Under the pieces are notes generated by a model. That model saw only the letters and a program-made list of their open reading frames with translations. It did not search any database and had not been told where the DNA came from. Positions 8,784 to 18,622 of a stretch of DNA of 64,000 nucleotides are shown in pieces (position 1 is the first letter of the stretch; each line of letters begins with the position of its first letter). The translations under genes were made by a program, and so were the position numbers. The stretch lies in NCBI RefSeq assembly GCF_014696105.1, contig NZ_JACJPO010000010.1:1-64000 (forward strand). The letters are read 5' to 3'. Origin of the DNA: Microcoleus sp. FACHB-1515. Its GTDB lineage: Bacteria; Cyanobacteriota; Cyanobacteriia; Elainellales; Elainellaceae.

Positions 8784-10793
8784 TCAGCATTCCCGTATGC
8801 TGTAATCCTGTCTGTGGATCGTCAGATTCGGGTTATAGTGCGGGTCACGCTGCATCCACTTTTCCCAACGCTGCATCATATAGTTCGCCTCGCGCAAAAA
8901 TCGATCGCGCTTTTCGGACGTGTTGTCCTGTCCTCGGCTTTGCGATTCATAGTGATATAGCTTGACGTGCGGCAGGTAAACATGATGCAACCCTTGCGCC
9001 ATCAGCTTCAGGCACAAATCGATGTCGTTAAAGGAAACGGCAAGATTCTCGTCAAAGCCGCCGATCGCCTCAAAATCACTGCGTTTGCACATCAGACAGG
9101 CTCCCGTGACGGCAGAGTAGTTCGTAATCCCAATAATCGAATTGAGATAGCCCGAAGCCTCTGCCGGAAAATGTTTGTGGCTGTGTCCCGAATAGGCGCA
9201 GATGCCCAGCACAACGCCCGCATGTTGAATCGTGTTGTCTGGATACAGCAACAAAGCTCCGACTGCACCGATCGATCGCCGTTGCGCCTGCTCAACCATT
9301 GCCGTCATCCAGTCCGGCGTGATTACTTCAACATCATTGTTGAGAAACAGCAGATATTCACCACTCGATTGCTGAACGGCAAGATTGTTGATTCTGGCGT
9401 AGTTAAACGGAATTTCTAAGCGACGACACTGGAAGCGATCGAATTTCGTTCGCCATTTTTGAATTAATTCGCTTGTTTCAAGTTCAACGCTATTGTTGTC
9501 GATCAAAATAATTTCGTAGTTGGGATAAGTTGTTTTTTCGTATATCGAAGTGAGACAGCGATCGAGCAACGCTGCTTTGTCTTTCGTCGGAATAATCACG
9601 CTGACTAATCCTTGCTTTTTGATGTCATAGCGCACGATGTAGTTACCCGGAGAACGATCGATCGGTAGCAGTTTTCCCGGTTCACCTCTGCGCTCTAGCG
9701 CTTCTGCTAAGGCGCGATCGGAAGCATCGTAGGCATAGGGTTTGGCGGCGGCAGTTTGGGCTGTAGACTGCGGATGAATTCGCCAGTGATAAAGAATTTT
9801 GGGAATGTGAAAAACCTGTTGCGTTTTCTCGGTCAGACGCAACACTAAATCGTAGTCCTGACTACCTTCATAGCCAATCCGAAAACCACCGATGTCCTGC
9901 ACGATCGATCGCCGATATGCGCCCAGATGACAGGTATACATCCGCGACAAAAAACTGTCTGGACTCCAATCGGGCTTGAAGTACGGAGTGGAAAAATTGC
10001 CCTGCTCGTCGATTTTGTCTTCGTCTGAATAAATCATGTCGGCTTCCGGATGCCGATTCAGCAGCAGGGCGATTTCAAATAAAGCATCCGGCGACAATAA
10101 ATCATCGTGGTCGAGCAGCGCAATATATTCACCTGTTGCTAGTTCCAAAGCGGAATTTGAGCAGGCGGAAATATGCCCGTTTTCTGGACGGAAAGCAATC
10201 TTAATTCGACTGTCGATCGCCGCATATTCTTTGATGATCGATCGCACATTGGCATCGGTTGAAGCATCATCGGCAATGCACAGTTCCCAATAGGAATACG
10301 CCTGCGCCAGCACCGACTCAATCGCCGATCGCAAATAAGCTTCAGGTGGATTGTAAACGGGCATCAAAACGCTGATAGTCGGCTTGGCAGGCAAAATTTC
10401 TGCCATTTGTACCATCCGCTCCAGGTCGGCAGCGCGGGGTGTGTTGGCGATGCGCCAGCGATCGTAGGGCGTTTCTCGCTGAATTTTAGGAAATTCTTGG
10501 GCAATTTCTGCTTCGATCTGTTCGATCGGCGGCAGTTCCGGTGTCCAGTCCAAACTTTCTTTGCCGCCGAGCTTCTGCCGAATTTGCAGCCATCGAGTGC
10601 GAATCTGCCAGAACTTGCTCGACTCCATCGCCGCCAATCGTCCCCGATACTGGTCGCGTTCAGCGATCGCCAACAGCAAATCGCGTTTGCAGTGCCGCAG
10701 TTCGGTTTGGAGGCGATCGATCTGCTGCTGGCTTACCTTTGCCTGAAGAGCAGTTGATCTATAAGGCATTTTTCGACGCTCATTCATTGCCAT
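8784..10793 (-). CDS. Tandem GT2 glycosyltransferase with N-terminal coiled coil and FW segment
   Basis: A 669-residue protein. Residues 15-55 are predicted coiled coil, and 55-77 hold AMESSKFWQIRTRW, the segment shared by six proteins here but placed N-terminally only in this one. The first GT2 domain (about 115-345) has ISVLMPVYNPP, CIADDAST and the metal-binding LLDHDDLLS; the second (about 395-640) has VSVIIPTKDK, LIDNNS and FLNNDVEV. Both appear intact, so it may add two sugars in succession. It is last of seven minus-strand genes starting at 19510. The neighbouring gene at 10867 is a paralogue with domains in the opposite arrangement relative to the coil. The start could also be the ATG at 10787. 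Confidence 0.88.
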   Translation of the reverse strand: MAMNERRKMPYRSTALQAKVSQQQIDRLQTELRHCKRDLLLAIAERDQYRGRLAAMESSKFWQIRTRWLQIRQKLGGKESLDWTPELPPIEQIEAEIAQEFPKIQRETPYDRWRIANTPRAADLERMVQMAEILPAKPTISVLMPVYNPPEAYLRSAIESVLAQAYSYWELCIADDASTDANVRSIIKEYAAIDSRIKIAFRPENGHISACSNSALELATGEYIALLDHDDLLSPDALFEIALLLNRHPEADMIYSDEDKIDEQGNFSTPYFKPDWSPDSFLSRMYTCHLGAYRRSIVQDIGGFRIGYEGSQDYDLVLRLTEKTQQVFHIPKILYHWRIHPQSTAQTAAAKPYAYDASDRALAEALERRGEPGKLLPIDRSPGNYIVRYDIKKQGLVSVIIPTKDKAALLDRCLTSIYEKTTYPNYEIILIDNNSVELETSELIQKWRTKFDRFQCRRLEIPFNYARINNLAVQQSSGEYLLFLNNDVEVITPDWMTAMVEQAQRRSIGAVGALLLYPDNTIQHAGVVLGICAYSGHSHKHFPAEASGYLNSIIGITNYSAVTGACLMCKRSDFEAIGGFDENLAVSFNDIDLCLKLMAQGLHHVYLPHVKLYHYESQSRGQDNTSEKRDRFLREANYMMQRWEKWMQRDPHYNPNLTIHRQDYSIREC

Positions 10794-10866
10794 TTCTCAG
10801 CAAGAGACTCGATTTCATTTCGCAATTTCGCTGTAAACAAAGCTGCGAACTTATCTGTGCATTATT

Positions 10867-12819
10867 CTATTCATTCACAGGCAGACCGAGCTTCTTCTTC
10901 AGGCGAAGCCAACGGACTCTAACTTGCCAGAACTTGCTGGTTTCCATTGCGGCCATGCGATCGCAAGCCTGCTCAAATTCCTGTTTAATTTCGTCTAGTC
11001 TAGCCTGAGTCTTTTTAAGCCGTTGCTGCAATCGATCCCGTTCGGCGCGAACTTTTGCAAGTTCTGCCTCTAGCCGATGTGCATTAGGTGACTGATGGCG
11101 TTGATTCACTTTGATACTGTAATCCGATCGCTCCAGGCTGAGATTTGGATTGTAGTGAGGGTCATGCTGAATCATTGATTGCCAGCGATCGCGCATATAA
11201 ATTGCTTCCTGCTGATTCACAAGCCCATCTGACTCAGAAGCGTTGTAATAAAGAACAACGTGCGGCAAAACAACGTTTTTTAGTCCTTTTTCCTGAAGTT
11301 TAAGACAGAAATCAACATCATAGTAAGTTGAAGGCAATGCTTCGGTAAAGCCGCCCACCTGCTCAAACAAATCGCGCCTGCACATCAGGCAATTTCCAGT
11401 TACGGCAGAATAGTTGTTGATGCTGATTATTTGACCAAAATAGCCGAGTCCATTTGCCGGAAGATGCCGATGAATGTATCCAGCAATTCCGTTCAACCCC
11501 AGAACAATACCAGCGTGCCAAACCGTATTGTTGGGAAGTAAAAGCAATCCGCTGGCTGCACCAATTGACGATCGCTGGGCTTGCTCAATCAAGGCATCAA
11601 TCCAATCGGATGTGGCGGCTTTTGTCGTTCCGTTTAAGAATAGAAGATACTTTCCCTGCCCTTTTCGTGCCGCTTGATTGAGGCATTGAGAGAGGTTTTT
11701 AGTTTCGCAGGCAAGATGCTGAAATCGCTTGAAATCAAAGTGTGAAACGACTTCAGCAATCTCTGACTTCAAGCTTCGATCGCTGACAAAGATAATCTCG
11801 TAGTCGGAGGCTGTGCTTTGCTGAATTGTGGTGAGACATTCGTGAAGCCAGTCGATCGAGGTGACTGAGATAATGATTGTGACCGTTCGATCGCCCTCGA
11901 TTAAATAGCGGGCGATGTAGGCACCAATTAACTCTCTCACAATTGCAACTTTACCCAGTTCCTGCCGTCGAACCAGTGCATCGTTCAAAGCTTTTTCTGC
12001 GGCAATAAACGCATAAGGCTTTGCTTCTCCACCACTAGCAGCAGAAATTTGATGAATTCGCCAGTGATACAGGATTTTAGGAATGTGAAAAATGTGCTTT
12101 GTTTTCTCGGTGAATCTCAGCACTAGATCGTAATCCTGACTGCCTTCATACTCCGCTCTAAATCCACCAATTTCCATCAGTAAAGCGCGACGATAGACGC
12201 CTAGATGACAGGTGTACATCCGCGACAAAAAGCTATCGGGACTCCAATCGGGTTTGAAAAAAGGATTTTGAAGCTGATTGCGATCGTCAATTCGATCTTC
12301 GTCCGAGTAGATCATGTCAGCTTCTGGATGCCGATTCAGCAACAGCACGACTTCATAAAGTGCATTAGGAGTAAGTAGGTCATCGTGATCGAGCAGCGCC
12401 ACAAAATCGCCAGTTGCTAATTCCAGTGCTGAATTCGAGCAGCGTGAAATATGTCCATTCTGCGATCGAAACGTGACTTTAATGCGCGAATCGCGGGCGG
12501 CATATTCTTCTAGAATTGGGCGAACATGAAGAGCCGAAGAAGCATCATCGGCAACACACAGTTCCCAATGCGGATAAATCTGGTTTAGAACTGAGTCGAT
12601 CGCCTGCCTGAGAAACAATTCGGGTGGATTGTAAACTGGAGTCACAATGCTAATTAGCGGTTGATACCTGAATGCTTGCCAGGTTGCAGCCATATTTTTC
12701 AGGTCTGCGAGTCTTGGAAAGTTTTCATCCAGCCAATTTTGGTAGACAGGATCAACTAAACATTCAGGTTTTATGTGGCTATGTTCTAGAGAACAGCCCG
12801 CTGTTGTGTCTTGCAGCAT
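10867..12819 (-). CDS. Tandem GT2 glycosyltransferase; second domain degenerate; C-terminal FW tail
   Basis: A 650-residue paralogue of the preceding protein. The first GT2 domain is intact (ISIVTPVYNPP, CVADDASS, LLDHDDLLT) and nearly identical to its neighbour over long stretches. In the second domain the motif corresponding to FLNNDVEV reads FLNGTTKA, and LIDNNS reads FVSDRS, so the metal-binding acidic residues are lost and this half is probably inactive or structural. A coiled coil (about 570-620) leads to the C-terminal tail AAMETSKFWQVRVRW. The ATG at 12819 has GGTGGAG nine bases upstream, which decides against the GTG at 12834. It lies 27 bases after the upstream GT2 gene. Confidence 0.87.
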   Translation of the reverse strand: MLQDTTAGCSLEHSHIKPECLVDPVYQNWLDENFPRLADLKNMAATWQAFRYQPLISIVTPVYNPPELFLRQAIDSVLNQIYPHWELCVADDASSALHVRPILEEYAARDSRIKVTFRSQNGHISRCSNSALELATGDFVALLDHDDLLTPNALYEVVLLLNRHPEADMIYSDEDRIDDRNQLQNPFFKPDWSPDSFLSRMYTCHLGVYRRALLMEIGGFRAEYEGSQDYDLVLRFTEKTKHIFHIPKILYHWRIHQISAASGGEAKPYAFIAAEKALNDALVRRQELGKVAIVRELIGAYIARYLIEGDRTVTIIISVTSIDWLHECLTTIQQSTASDYEIIFVSDRSLKSEIAEVVSHFDFKRFQHLACETKNLSQCLNQAARKGQGKYLLFLNGTTKAATSDWIDALIEQAQRSSIGAASGLLLLPNNTVWHAGIVLGLNGIAGYIHRHLPANGLGYFGQIISINNYSAVTGNCLMCRRDLFEQVGGFTEALPSTYYDVDFCLKLQEKGLKNVVLPHVVLYYNASESDGLVNQQEAIYMRDRWQSMIQHDPHYNPNLSLERSDYSIKVNQRHQSPNAHRLEAELAKVRAERDRLQQRLKKTQARLDEIKQEFEQACDRMAAMETSKFWQVRVRWLRLKKKLGLPVNE

Positions 12820-12846
12820 GGAAAACGACTCCACCGTGAAAGATTG

Positions 12847-14013
12847 TTACTCTTCGCTTGGCAATCCAACCATTTTTTTAACCCGGAACCAGGTTTTCCT
12901 TAACTTCCAAAATTTGCTCGTTTCCATTGCCTCGATTCTGCCCTGTGCATCCTGCAATTGCTGTTGAGCGACTTCACGTTCGGATTCGAGGCGGTTTAGC
13001 CGCTTTTTCAACTTTTTAATTTCAGTGGATTGTGCTTCTACAGCTTCAGCAATTACAGGTTGAACATTAGCAGGTTGAACGATCGCAGCTTGAGCAGGAT
13101 GAACTGAATTGCCTTGCAATATAGCGCGAGGAACACCGAATAGCGTTGCTGAATCGCGATTCAAAGTTGCCAGCGTGGGAAACTTTTTCAGAAAATGCTT
13201 TGCAATAAAAATGCTGTAGGAATTCGTCGTTGAAATCATTGAGGTCGGGTGAAGTCGATAGGCAGAAAGAATCTGCGGAACCAGTTTGCATTGATACCCC
13301 GCCTGAGCAATCTTCAGCCAAAGATCATAATCCTCCCAGCCACACCATCCGATTTCCATCAACTCAGTAGAATAGCCATCGATCTGATTCAGCACGTTCC
13401 TACGCACCATTGCCATTGCATCAATGTAATTGCCAACCACCAACTCTTCTATGTTCCATTCATGATAAGAAACGAGATCGAATCCAGTCCCTGTTTGATC
13501 ATCAAAACGGCTGATAATGCCATAGACAGCAGCATAGTCGGAATCGTGGATGGCCTCATACAGCACCGAAAGACAGTTGGGGTAAATCCAGTTATCCGCA
13601 TCCAAAATAAAAATATAGGGAGAACGGGCAAGTCTCCAGCCGACATTTCTTGCATCCGCCAAACCTGTATTAAACAGTTTCTTGACCAGGCAAATCGGCA
13701 CATCAGTTTGCTGAATATATTGCTCAACCAGTCGAGCAGAGTGATCACTCGAACCGTCATCGATCACAAGCACTTCAAAACCGCCAGGAATGTTGCCAAT
13801 TTTGGCAGCACAAACGCTGTCCAGACATTCATGAATGTATTGGGCGTAGTTAAACAGCGTGATTACAACCGTGATACTAGAATCTTTGCAGGTTTCATGC
13901 GCGGCGTTTGGAACCATCGTCCAGGGATCGCGTCCGAGAAACGTACAAAGTTTTGACATCTCTAAGCGCGTAATACTAAGGTTCCGTCTAGCAGCATCAA
14001 GACTTTCTTTCAT
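12847..14013 (-). CDS. GT2-family glycosyltransferase with C-terminal coiled coil and FW tail
   Basis: A 388-residue protein. The GT-A domain (about residues 40-270) has VVITLFNYAQYIHECL, VLVIDDGSSD and the DxD-type LDADNWIYP, so it should be catalytically active. An A/Q/V-rich linker, then a coiled coil of about 40 residues (KKLKKRLNRLESEREV), leads to the tail EAMETSKFWKLRKTW. I chose the ATG at 14013 because AGGGAG stands eight bases upstream. A TTG at 14076 would extend the protein by 21 residues and overlap the next gene. Acceptor and donor sugars are unknown. It sits in the middle of the seven-gene minus-strand set. Confidence 0.87.
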   Translation of the reverse strand: MKESLDAARRNLSITRLEMSKLCTFLGRDPWTMVPNAAHETCKDSSITVVITLFNYAQYIHECLDSVCAAKIGNIPGGFEVLVIDDGSSDHSARLVEQYIQQTDVPICLVKKLFNTGLADARNVGWRLARSPYIFILDADNWIYPNCLSVLYEAIHDSDYAAVYGIISRFDDQTGTGFDLVSYHEWNIEELVVGNYIDAMAMVRRNVLNQIDGYSTELMEIGWCGWEDYDLWLKIAQAGYQCKLVPQILSAYRLHPTSMISTTNSYSIFIAKHFLKKFPTLATLNRDSATLFGVPRAILQGNSVHPAQAAIVQPANVQPVIAEAVEAQSTEIKKLKKRLNRLESEREVAQQQLQDAQGRIEAMETSKFWKLRKTWFRVKKMVGLPSEE

Positions 14014-14048
14014 GGCAATTGCTCCCTGTTCAATCAGATTTTTTGCCT

Positions 14049-16028
14049 TTATAATTTTTCGAGCAATTTCCGACAAAGCAATTTTGAGCTGAATTTTTGC
14101 GTGACAAACTCGTAGGCCTGATTTACAATCTTGAGCCTTTCTTCTTCGTGGTTGAGATAATACTCACACTGCGCTGGAATACCTTCTAAATCTGCCATGA
14201 TCAAATGCTTTCCATTAACCAGCGGCTCGATATGATCGCTAGTTTCTGTAATAAACAAACAGCGATTGGCAAGACACATGATTGCTCTCAGCCACTCAAA
14301 ATAGGTATTATCAATTGAATGAACGTTAACCATAATCTTGCTCGATCGCAACAAACGATTTCGCTCAAGATCGCCATAGAAACCTGCTGTCTTTGCAAAC
14401 TTTGGCTTTTCTAATCGGCTGATCATCAGTTTGCTGTTGTAGCGGTTGAAGACAGGAGCATGACGCGACAGGAAGCCGTTTCGTTTCTCCGATGCGCTAC
14501 CCAAAAACACAATATCGATCGATCGATCCTGTTCAGAAATATCTGACGTTCCTTCTTCAAAAAACGAAGCATAACCCAGCGGTGTATGAATCGCCTTCAA
14601 GCCTCGTTCTCGAAACGCTTTGGTGGTTTGCGCCGTAATATCAAAGATGCCTTTTGCCAGCTTCGATCGCTGACAAAAGATCTTAAACCAGGGCGTGTAT
14701 GGCTGTTCACCGCTGACCATGTAGACGCTGCGCGTGATATCTTCAATTTCGATCGCCGAGAGTTTATGGTCGAGGAATAGGTTAAAAAATTCGTGTGGAG
14801 AAACCACAATTTGCAGCAGGTTTTCGCCCGGATCAATCGAAGGAATTTTATCGATCGCCAGTTCTGAGTCCAGCTCGTTTTCTCGAAAACCTTCTACAAA
14901 AATCTGGGCAAGCTCAATCATAAAATAGTTACCCAGCGAAGTCACAAAAACCCTGACCGTATCAATTTTTTGTGAACTTATCGAGAATCGATCGGTTTGG
15001 TAGTTTTTGCGATCGAAATCTACTTGCGGTGCTGTGTGGGTTAAGGACACTTCACCTAGACTGCTTTGGGCAGTGAAGCGATTGGTTGAAGCGATTGAAT
15101 TTGCTGTTGAACTGGAAAGTTTTGAATAACCGGGAACTGAGCTTCCTAACTCAGTTTGTTCTGCCGATTTGACTGCTTCTAGCTCAAACCCAGCCGCAAA
15201 TCGCTCCTGAATGTCTTGCGGCAGATTGAGTGCTGCTGTCCAAAGAAATCCGGATCTTGCCGCTTCGCTTCTCCAGATTTTGCTCCAGTCTGCTAGAGAA
15301 GATTGCGCCAATCGCTCATGCACCGAGGAACCATAAGTTTGTTCTACCAGCCGCAGCAGTTCACTCGACAGCCAGCCAATTGTAAAGGCGGGATTGAAGT
15401 TTTTAGAAACGCGACAGGTTTCGATGTCAAATTCAGAAAACCAGCGCATAACGCCGTATTTTGTAGCGTTGTAGAAATGAAACGGTTCTTCGTGCAAGGG
15501 CTGGAGAAATGCAGTATGAATAACCGCTCTGCCGCCTGGCTTGAGTACCCGTCGAATCTCCGCTGCTGCCTGCTCTGGATTGTAGAGATGTTCAAAGACA
15601 TTCATGGCAACCACTGCATCAAATGTTTCGTCTTTGAAGGGAAGATGATGCGCGTCGCCAACCACATCGGTTGTGCTAAAAACAGCATATTCAAACTCGA
15701 TCGTATTGGGCAGTTTGATTTGACTCGCACCCGCACCAATATTCAAAATATAGCCGTCGATTTGCTTCATCCAGTGCAGAACTGAGTCTGCGATCGGATT
15801 GCTGGCATGATCTGGCGGCATGATTTTAATGGTGTCTGGAGAATCAGTAAAAACTGGAACGCCATTGACAGTGGAGTATGTTGCACAACAGCGATGGCAC
15901 TGCAAATTTGTGTCGTGAGGCCGCAAATGATTTTCACCGCACTTGATACACTTCAGCAGGGAGAGTAAATCGTCCAACGATCGCTTGGCTGGCATATGCT
16001 TTTGACCCTCGCTTCTTAATGTTTCCAT
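14049..16028 (-). CDS. Zinc-ribbon methyltransferase fused to a CgeB-like glycosyltransferase
   Basis: A 659-residue fusion. Residues 25-60 hold a likely zinc ribbon (CIKC and CHRC), as in Trm112-like leaders of methyltransferases. Residues 80-230 are a class I SAM methyltransferase (YILNIGAGAS, VGDAHHLPF, MNVFEHLYNP, LKPGGRAV). After a linker, residues 350-655 resemble the CgeB/YkvP glycosyltransferase-like family (IVFLGSASEKRNGFL, RLLRSSKIMVNVHS, MCLANRCLFITETSDH). It may methylate and glycosylate the same chain. It is the one enzyme of the seven-gene run without the FW tail. The ATG at 16028 has GGAG at good spacing; an in-frame ATG at 15995 is the alternative. Confidence 0.82.
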   Translation of the reverse strand: METLRSEGQKHMPAKRSLDDLLSLLKCIKCGENHLRPHDTNLQCHRCCATYSTVNGVPVFTDSPDTIKIMPPDHASNPIADSVLHWMKQIDGYILNIGAGASQIKLPNTIEFEYAVFSTTDVVGDAHHLPFKDETFDAVVAMNVFEHLYNPEQAAAEIRRVLKPGGRAVIHTAFLQPLHEEPFHFYNATKYGVMRWFSEFDIETCRVSKNFNPAFTIGWLSSELLRLVEQTYGSSVHERLAQSSLADWSKIWRSEAARSGFLWTAALNLPQDIQERFAAGFELEAVKSAEQTELGSSVPGYSKLSSSTANSIASTNRFTAQSSLGEVSLTHTAPQVDFDRKNYQTDRFSISSQKIDTVRVFVTSLGNYFMIELAQIFVEGFRENELDSELAIDKIPSIDPGENLLQIVVSPHEFFNLFLDHKLSAIEIEDITRSVYMVSGEQPYTPWFKIFCQRSKLAKGIFDITAQTTKAFRERGLKAIHTPLGYASFFEEGTSDISEQDRSIDIVFLGSASEKRNGFLSRHAPVFNRYNSKLMISRLEKPKFAKTAGFYGDLERNRLLRSSKIMVNVHSIDNTYFEWLRAIMCLANRCLFITETSDHIEPLVNGKHLIMADLEGIPAQCEYYLNHEEERLKIVNQAYEFVTQKFSSKLLCRKLLEKL

Positions 16029-16057
16029 TTACAGCTCCAGCGGTAATCTTTGAAAGT

Positions 16058-17251
16058 TTAGTCTCCCTTTAGGCCAAGCCGATGTTTCAAGCCAAACCAT
16101 TTCGCTCTCAACTTCCAGAATTTGCTGGTTTCCATTGCCTCAACTCGCCCTCTCGATTCCTGTAGCTGTGCTTGAGTAGCTTTGAACCTTTGTCGAACTT
16201 TGGCTAACTTTGCTTGAAATCTTTCTGCCCGAAACCGCAAAACTTCGCGATCGAACTCTACTTCTTCATGCTGAATTCGCGCCTGTTCTAGCTCTGCAAT
16301 CGTCTTTTGCAAAGCTGCTTTCACTTGTTCGAGCTGAGACTGAGATTGCTGATAGAGCTGTGTTGCATCCTCCTGCGTTTGGCGAAGCTGTTCTTGAGCA
16401 TGGTGGAGCTGCTCTTGCAATTGATTCACCTCAGGTTGCCTGGAAGCCAATTCCCATTTGGTTTGCTTCAGCTCATCCTGAAGCTGCTCATACTGCTCCT
16501 CTAGCCGATAAAATTTTGATTCTAAGGCAAAAAATCGACCTGCCTCAGTCAGTGGAAAAGCGCGAACAATATATTGAAAAGTATCTGAATCTTCCTGCTG
16601 CTCGATCGATTGAACAACTTCAGGCGAAAAGTCTTCTTTTCTAACCTTTGGAACCCAGTTTCCATCAAATATCGGCATCACGGTTCGATCGATCGTTTCG
16701 ATGGTGTAGCCTGCTTGCTCGAACAGATCGATGACCGATTGGCGCGTGAAAAACCGCAGATGGGTATTGTCTAACAGCCCCAATTGTTCGTATTGAAACT
16801 TGCCCTGCATCATGGCTAATCGTACTGCCCCATGAGCAACATTCGGAATCGAAGCAACCACATAGCCTTCCTCAGTCAGGATCGATCGAACCTCCTCCAA
16901 AACCTCCCAAGGATTGCGGAGATGTTCTAGAACGTCTCCGAAGATAGCAACATCAAATTTCTGGTTGGGCAGAATTTCGGACAGTGAAACATAGTCCAAA
17001 TCAGCAACAATAACTTGTTCGCAGAATTCCTCAGCATGTTTTGCCGCACTTGCGTTAATCTCTAGCCCAGTAACCTCACAACCTCTGGCGCGAAGTAGGC
17101 GAGCAAGATAGCCTGTCGCGCAGCCGAAATCAATCACTTTTTTGCTACCTCCGGCTAGGCGAAGCATTTTTTTGAGGCTGCTATTCTCGTCGATTTGCTC
17201 CTCGGTGAGATTAGGAACGGTGGGGTAATCTTTCTGCCAGTGGTGTCTCAT
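16058..17251 (-). CDS. SAM methyltransferase with long coiled coil and FW tail
   Basis: A 397-residue protein. The N-terminal 220 residues are a class I methyltransferase: VIDFGCATGYLA (motif I), GLEINASAA (acidic ribose contact), FGDVLEHLRNPW and the later LRFFTRQSVIDLFEQAGY. Residues about 235-370 are a Q/E-rich coiled coil, ending in EAMETSKFWKLRAKW. Substrate is probably a sugar of the polysaccharide, by context. The ATG at 17251 is the simplest start; a TTG at 17263 is in frame and neither has a clear ribosome binding site. It is separated by 29 bases from the methyltransferase-CgeB gene. Confidence 0.85.
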   Translation of the reverse strand: MRHHWQKDYPTVPNLTEEQIDENSSLKKMLRLAGGSKKVIDFGCATGYLARLLRARGCEVTGLEINASAAKHAEEFCEQVIVADLDYVSLSEILPNQKFDVAIFGDVLEHLRNPWEVLEEVRSILTEEGYVVASIPNVAHGAVRLAMMQGKFQYEQLGLLDNTHLRFFTRQSVIDLFEQAGYTIETIDRTVMPIFDGNWVPKVRKEDFSPEVVQSIEQQEDSDTFQYIVRAFPLTEAGRFFALESKFYRLEEQYEQLQDELKQTKWELASRQPEVNQLQEQLHHAQEQLRQTQEDATQLYQQSQSQLEQVKAALQKTIAELEQARIQHEEVEFDREVLRFRAERFQAKLAKVRQRFKATQAQLQESRGRVEAMETSKFWKLRAKWFGLKHRLGLKGD

Positions 17252-17304
17252 AGGTAAGGGCAAATCAGGATACGAACATCGAAGAATTTAAATAGAAGTC
17301 AAGC

Positions 17305-18417
17305 CTAACCGGGAACATCTTTCAAACCGATCGATCGCTTGAGCCTGATCCACTGTGTCCGAAGCTGCCAAAATTTACTTGTCTTCATTGCAGCAATTTC
17401 GCTTTCAGCTTGTTCTAATTTTCCTTTTAACCGTTTTATTCTGGCTCTTAACTGCTGAGTTGTTTTCCGATATTCTTCTGCGCTTGGCTCGACGCTACCT
17501 GAATGCTTGACTTCTGATTGCGCTTCTGCAATCTGAGGCAGGGTGGACTGAGCATGATTGAGCGTTGCTGGAGTTGGAAGTAAATTAAGCTCAGGTTCAA
17601 CCAAAGGTAGACTTTTGAGTTTGATTTGATGTTGTTCTTCCAGCCCTTTCTTGGAATCTATTTTTTGTAAACTTACATAAAATTCGCAACCTGTTGTTTT
17701 TGAGTAATTCATTACTTTGAAGTCAAACAAATCAATTTCGATAAGACTTTTCACCAGTTCAAAGAAAGAATATGGTGTGAAAACCCAGCAATGAACATCG
17801 TAATATGAGCCATCTTTGAAGACTTGATGCGTCGTTGCCCAAGCCTGAGCCTCAGAGTGCAAGCGAACAACTTCATCTTCTTTGACCACATCATTTGGAT
17901 TCCAGTTAAACTGCCCTTTCCAACTTACAACTTTTGAAAAGAATTCAAAAATTTGGCGCGATGATGGCTTACGGTTGCCTTGCAGGTAGGCTTCTACAAC
18001 TTCAGCAGATTGAGTGGGTTCCCGCAGGTAGTCAAAACAGCATCTTTTATCGGGGATCACAAGCGAGAGAACGCCATCGGGCTTTAAAACAGAATGAATT
18101 TCCTTTAGCCATCCAATAAAGTCTGGAACATGCTCGATCACATGGGAAGCAATGACATAGTCAAATGGCGCTTCGTTTCCCACAAGTTCGGGCAGACTCT
18201 TTTCGCCCCAGATGTAGTCTACGTCAACAATCTGGCTGATATCGACATTGGGATCTTGAGCATATTTCTGCTTTAATTCTTTGGTTGAAGCATGATCGAC
18301 ATAGCGAATTTCGCCCATTTGCCGCGTGATAATCGGTCGATTGAGCGGTCCAATCTCGAGTCCTATCTGCGTAGCCGGATCGATCGCAGACAAGATCTTC
18401 TCTTCTCGAGTCATCAT
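17305..18417 (-). CDS. SAM methyltransferase with coiled coil and FW tail
   Basis: A 370-residue protein with a class I methyltransferase domain in the first 240 residues. Motif I is GLEIGPLNRPI, followed by YVDHAST, VDVDYIWGE, then FDYVIASHVIEHVPDFIGWLKE and LKPDGVLSLVIPDKR. It is of the methyltransferase-11 type often found in glycan clusters. The C-terminal part has a coiled coil (about 305-345) and the tail AAMKTSKFWQLRTQW. The start at the double ATG (18417/18414) fits homologous N-termini best; a GTG at 18474 would add 19 residues. It lies 205 bases downstream of the sulfotransferase gene, so it may have its own promoter. Confidence 0.84.
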   Translation of the reverse strand: MMTREEKILSAIDPATQIGLEIGPLNRPIITRQMGEIRYVDHASTKELKQKYAQDPNVDISQIVDVDYIWGEKSLPELVGNEAPFDYVIASHVIEHVPDFIGWLKEIHSVLKPDGVLSLVIPDKRCCFDYLREPTQSAEVVEAYLQGNRKPSSRQIFEFFSKVVSWKGQFNWNPNDVVKEDEVVRLHSEAQAWATTHQVFKDGSYYDVHCWVFTPYSFFELVKSLIEIDLFDFKVMNYSKTTGCEFYVSLQKIDSKKGLEEQHQIKLKSLPLVEPELNLLPTPATLNHAQSTLPQIAEAQSEVKHSGSVEPSAEEYRKTTQQLRARIKRLKGKLEQAESEIAAMKTSKFWQLRTQWIRLKRSIGLKDVPG

Positions 18418-18622
18418 ACGCAGATACCCAAAGAAAATGCTGGAGTCAAGCAGATTATGCAGAGATACTACCACGTCGATCGCTATCTTGAAGAAACGTA
18501 AATTGATTTAGAGTGCAGACGGTTTTCCTCGCAAAGCATGATAATTGATGGAACAGTCAATCGACAGCAGGTAACCAATCCCAGCCGCGATGAGAAAATG
18601 AGTGATACCCATCATTGAGCTT

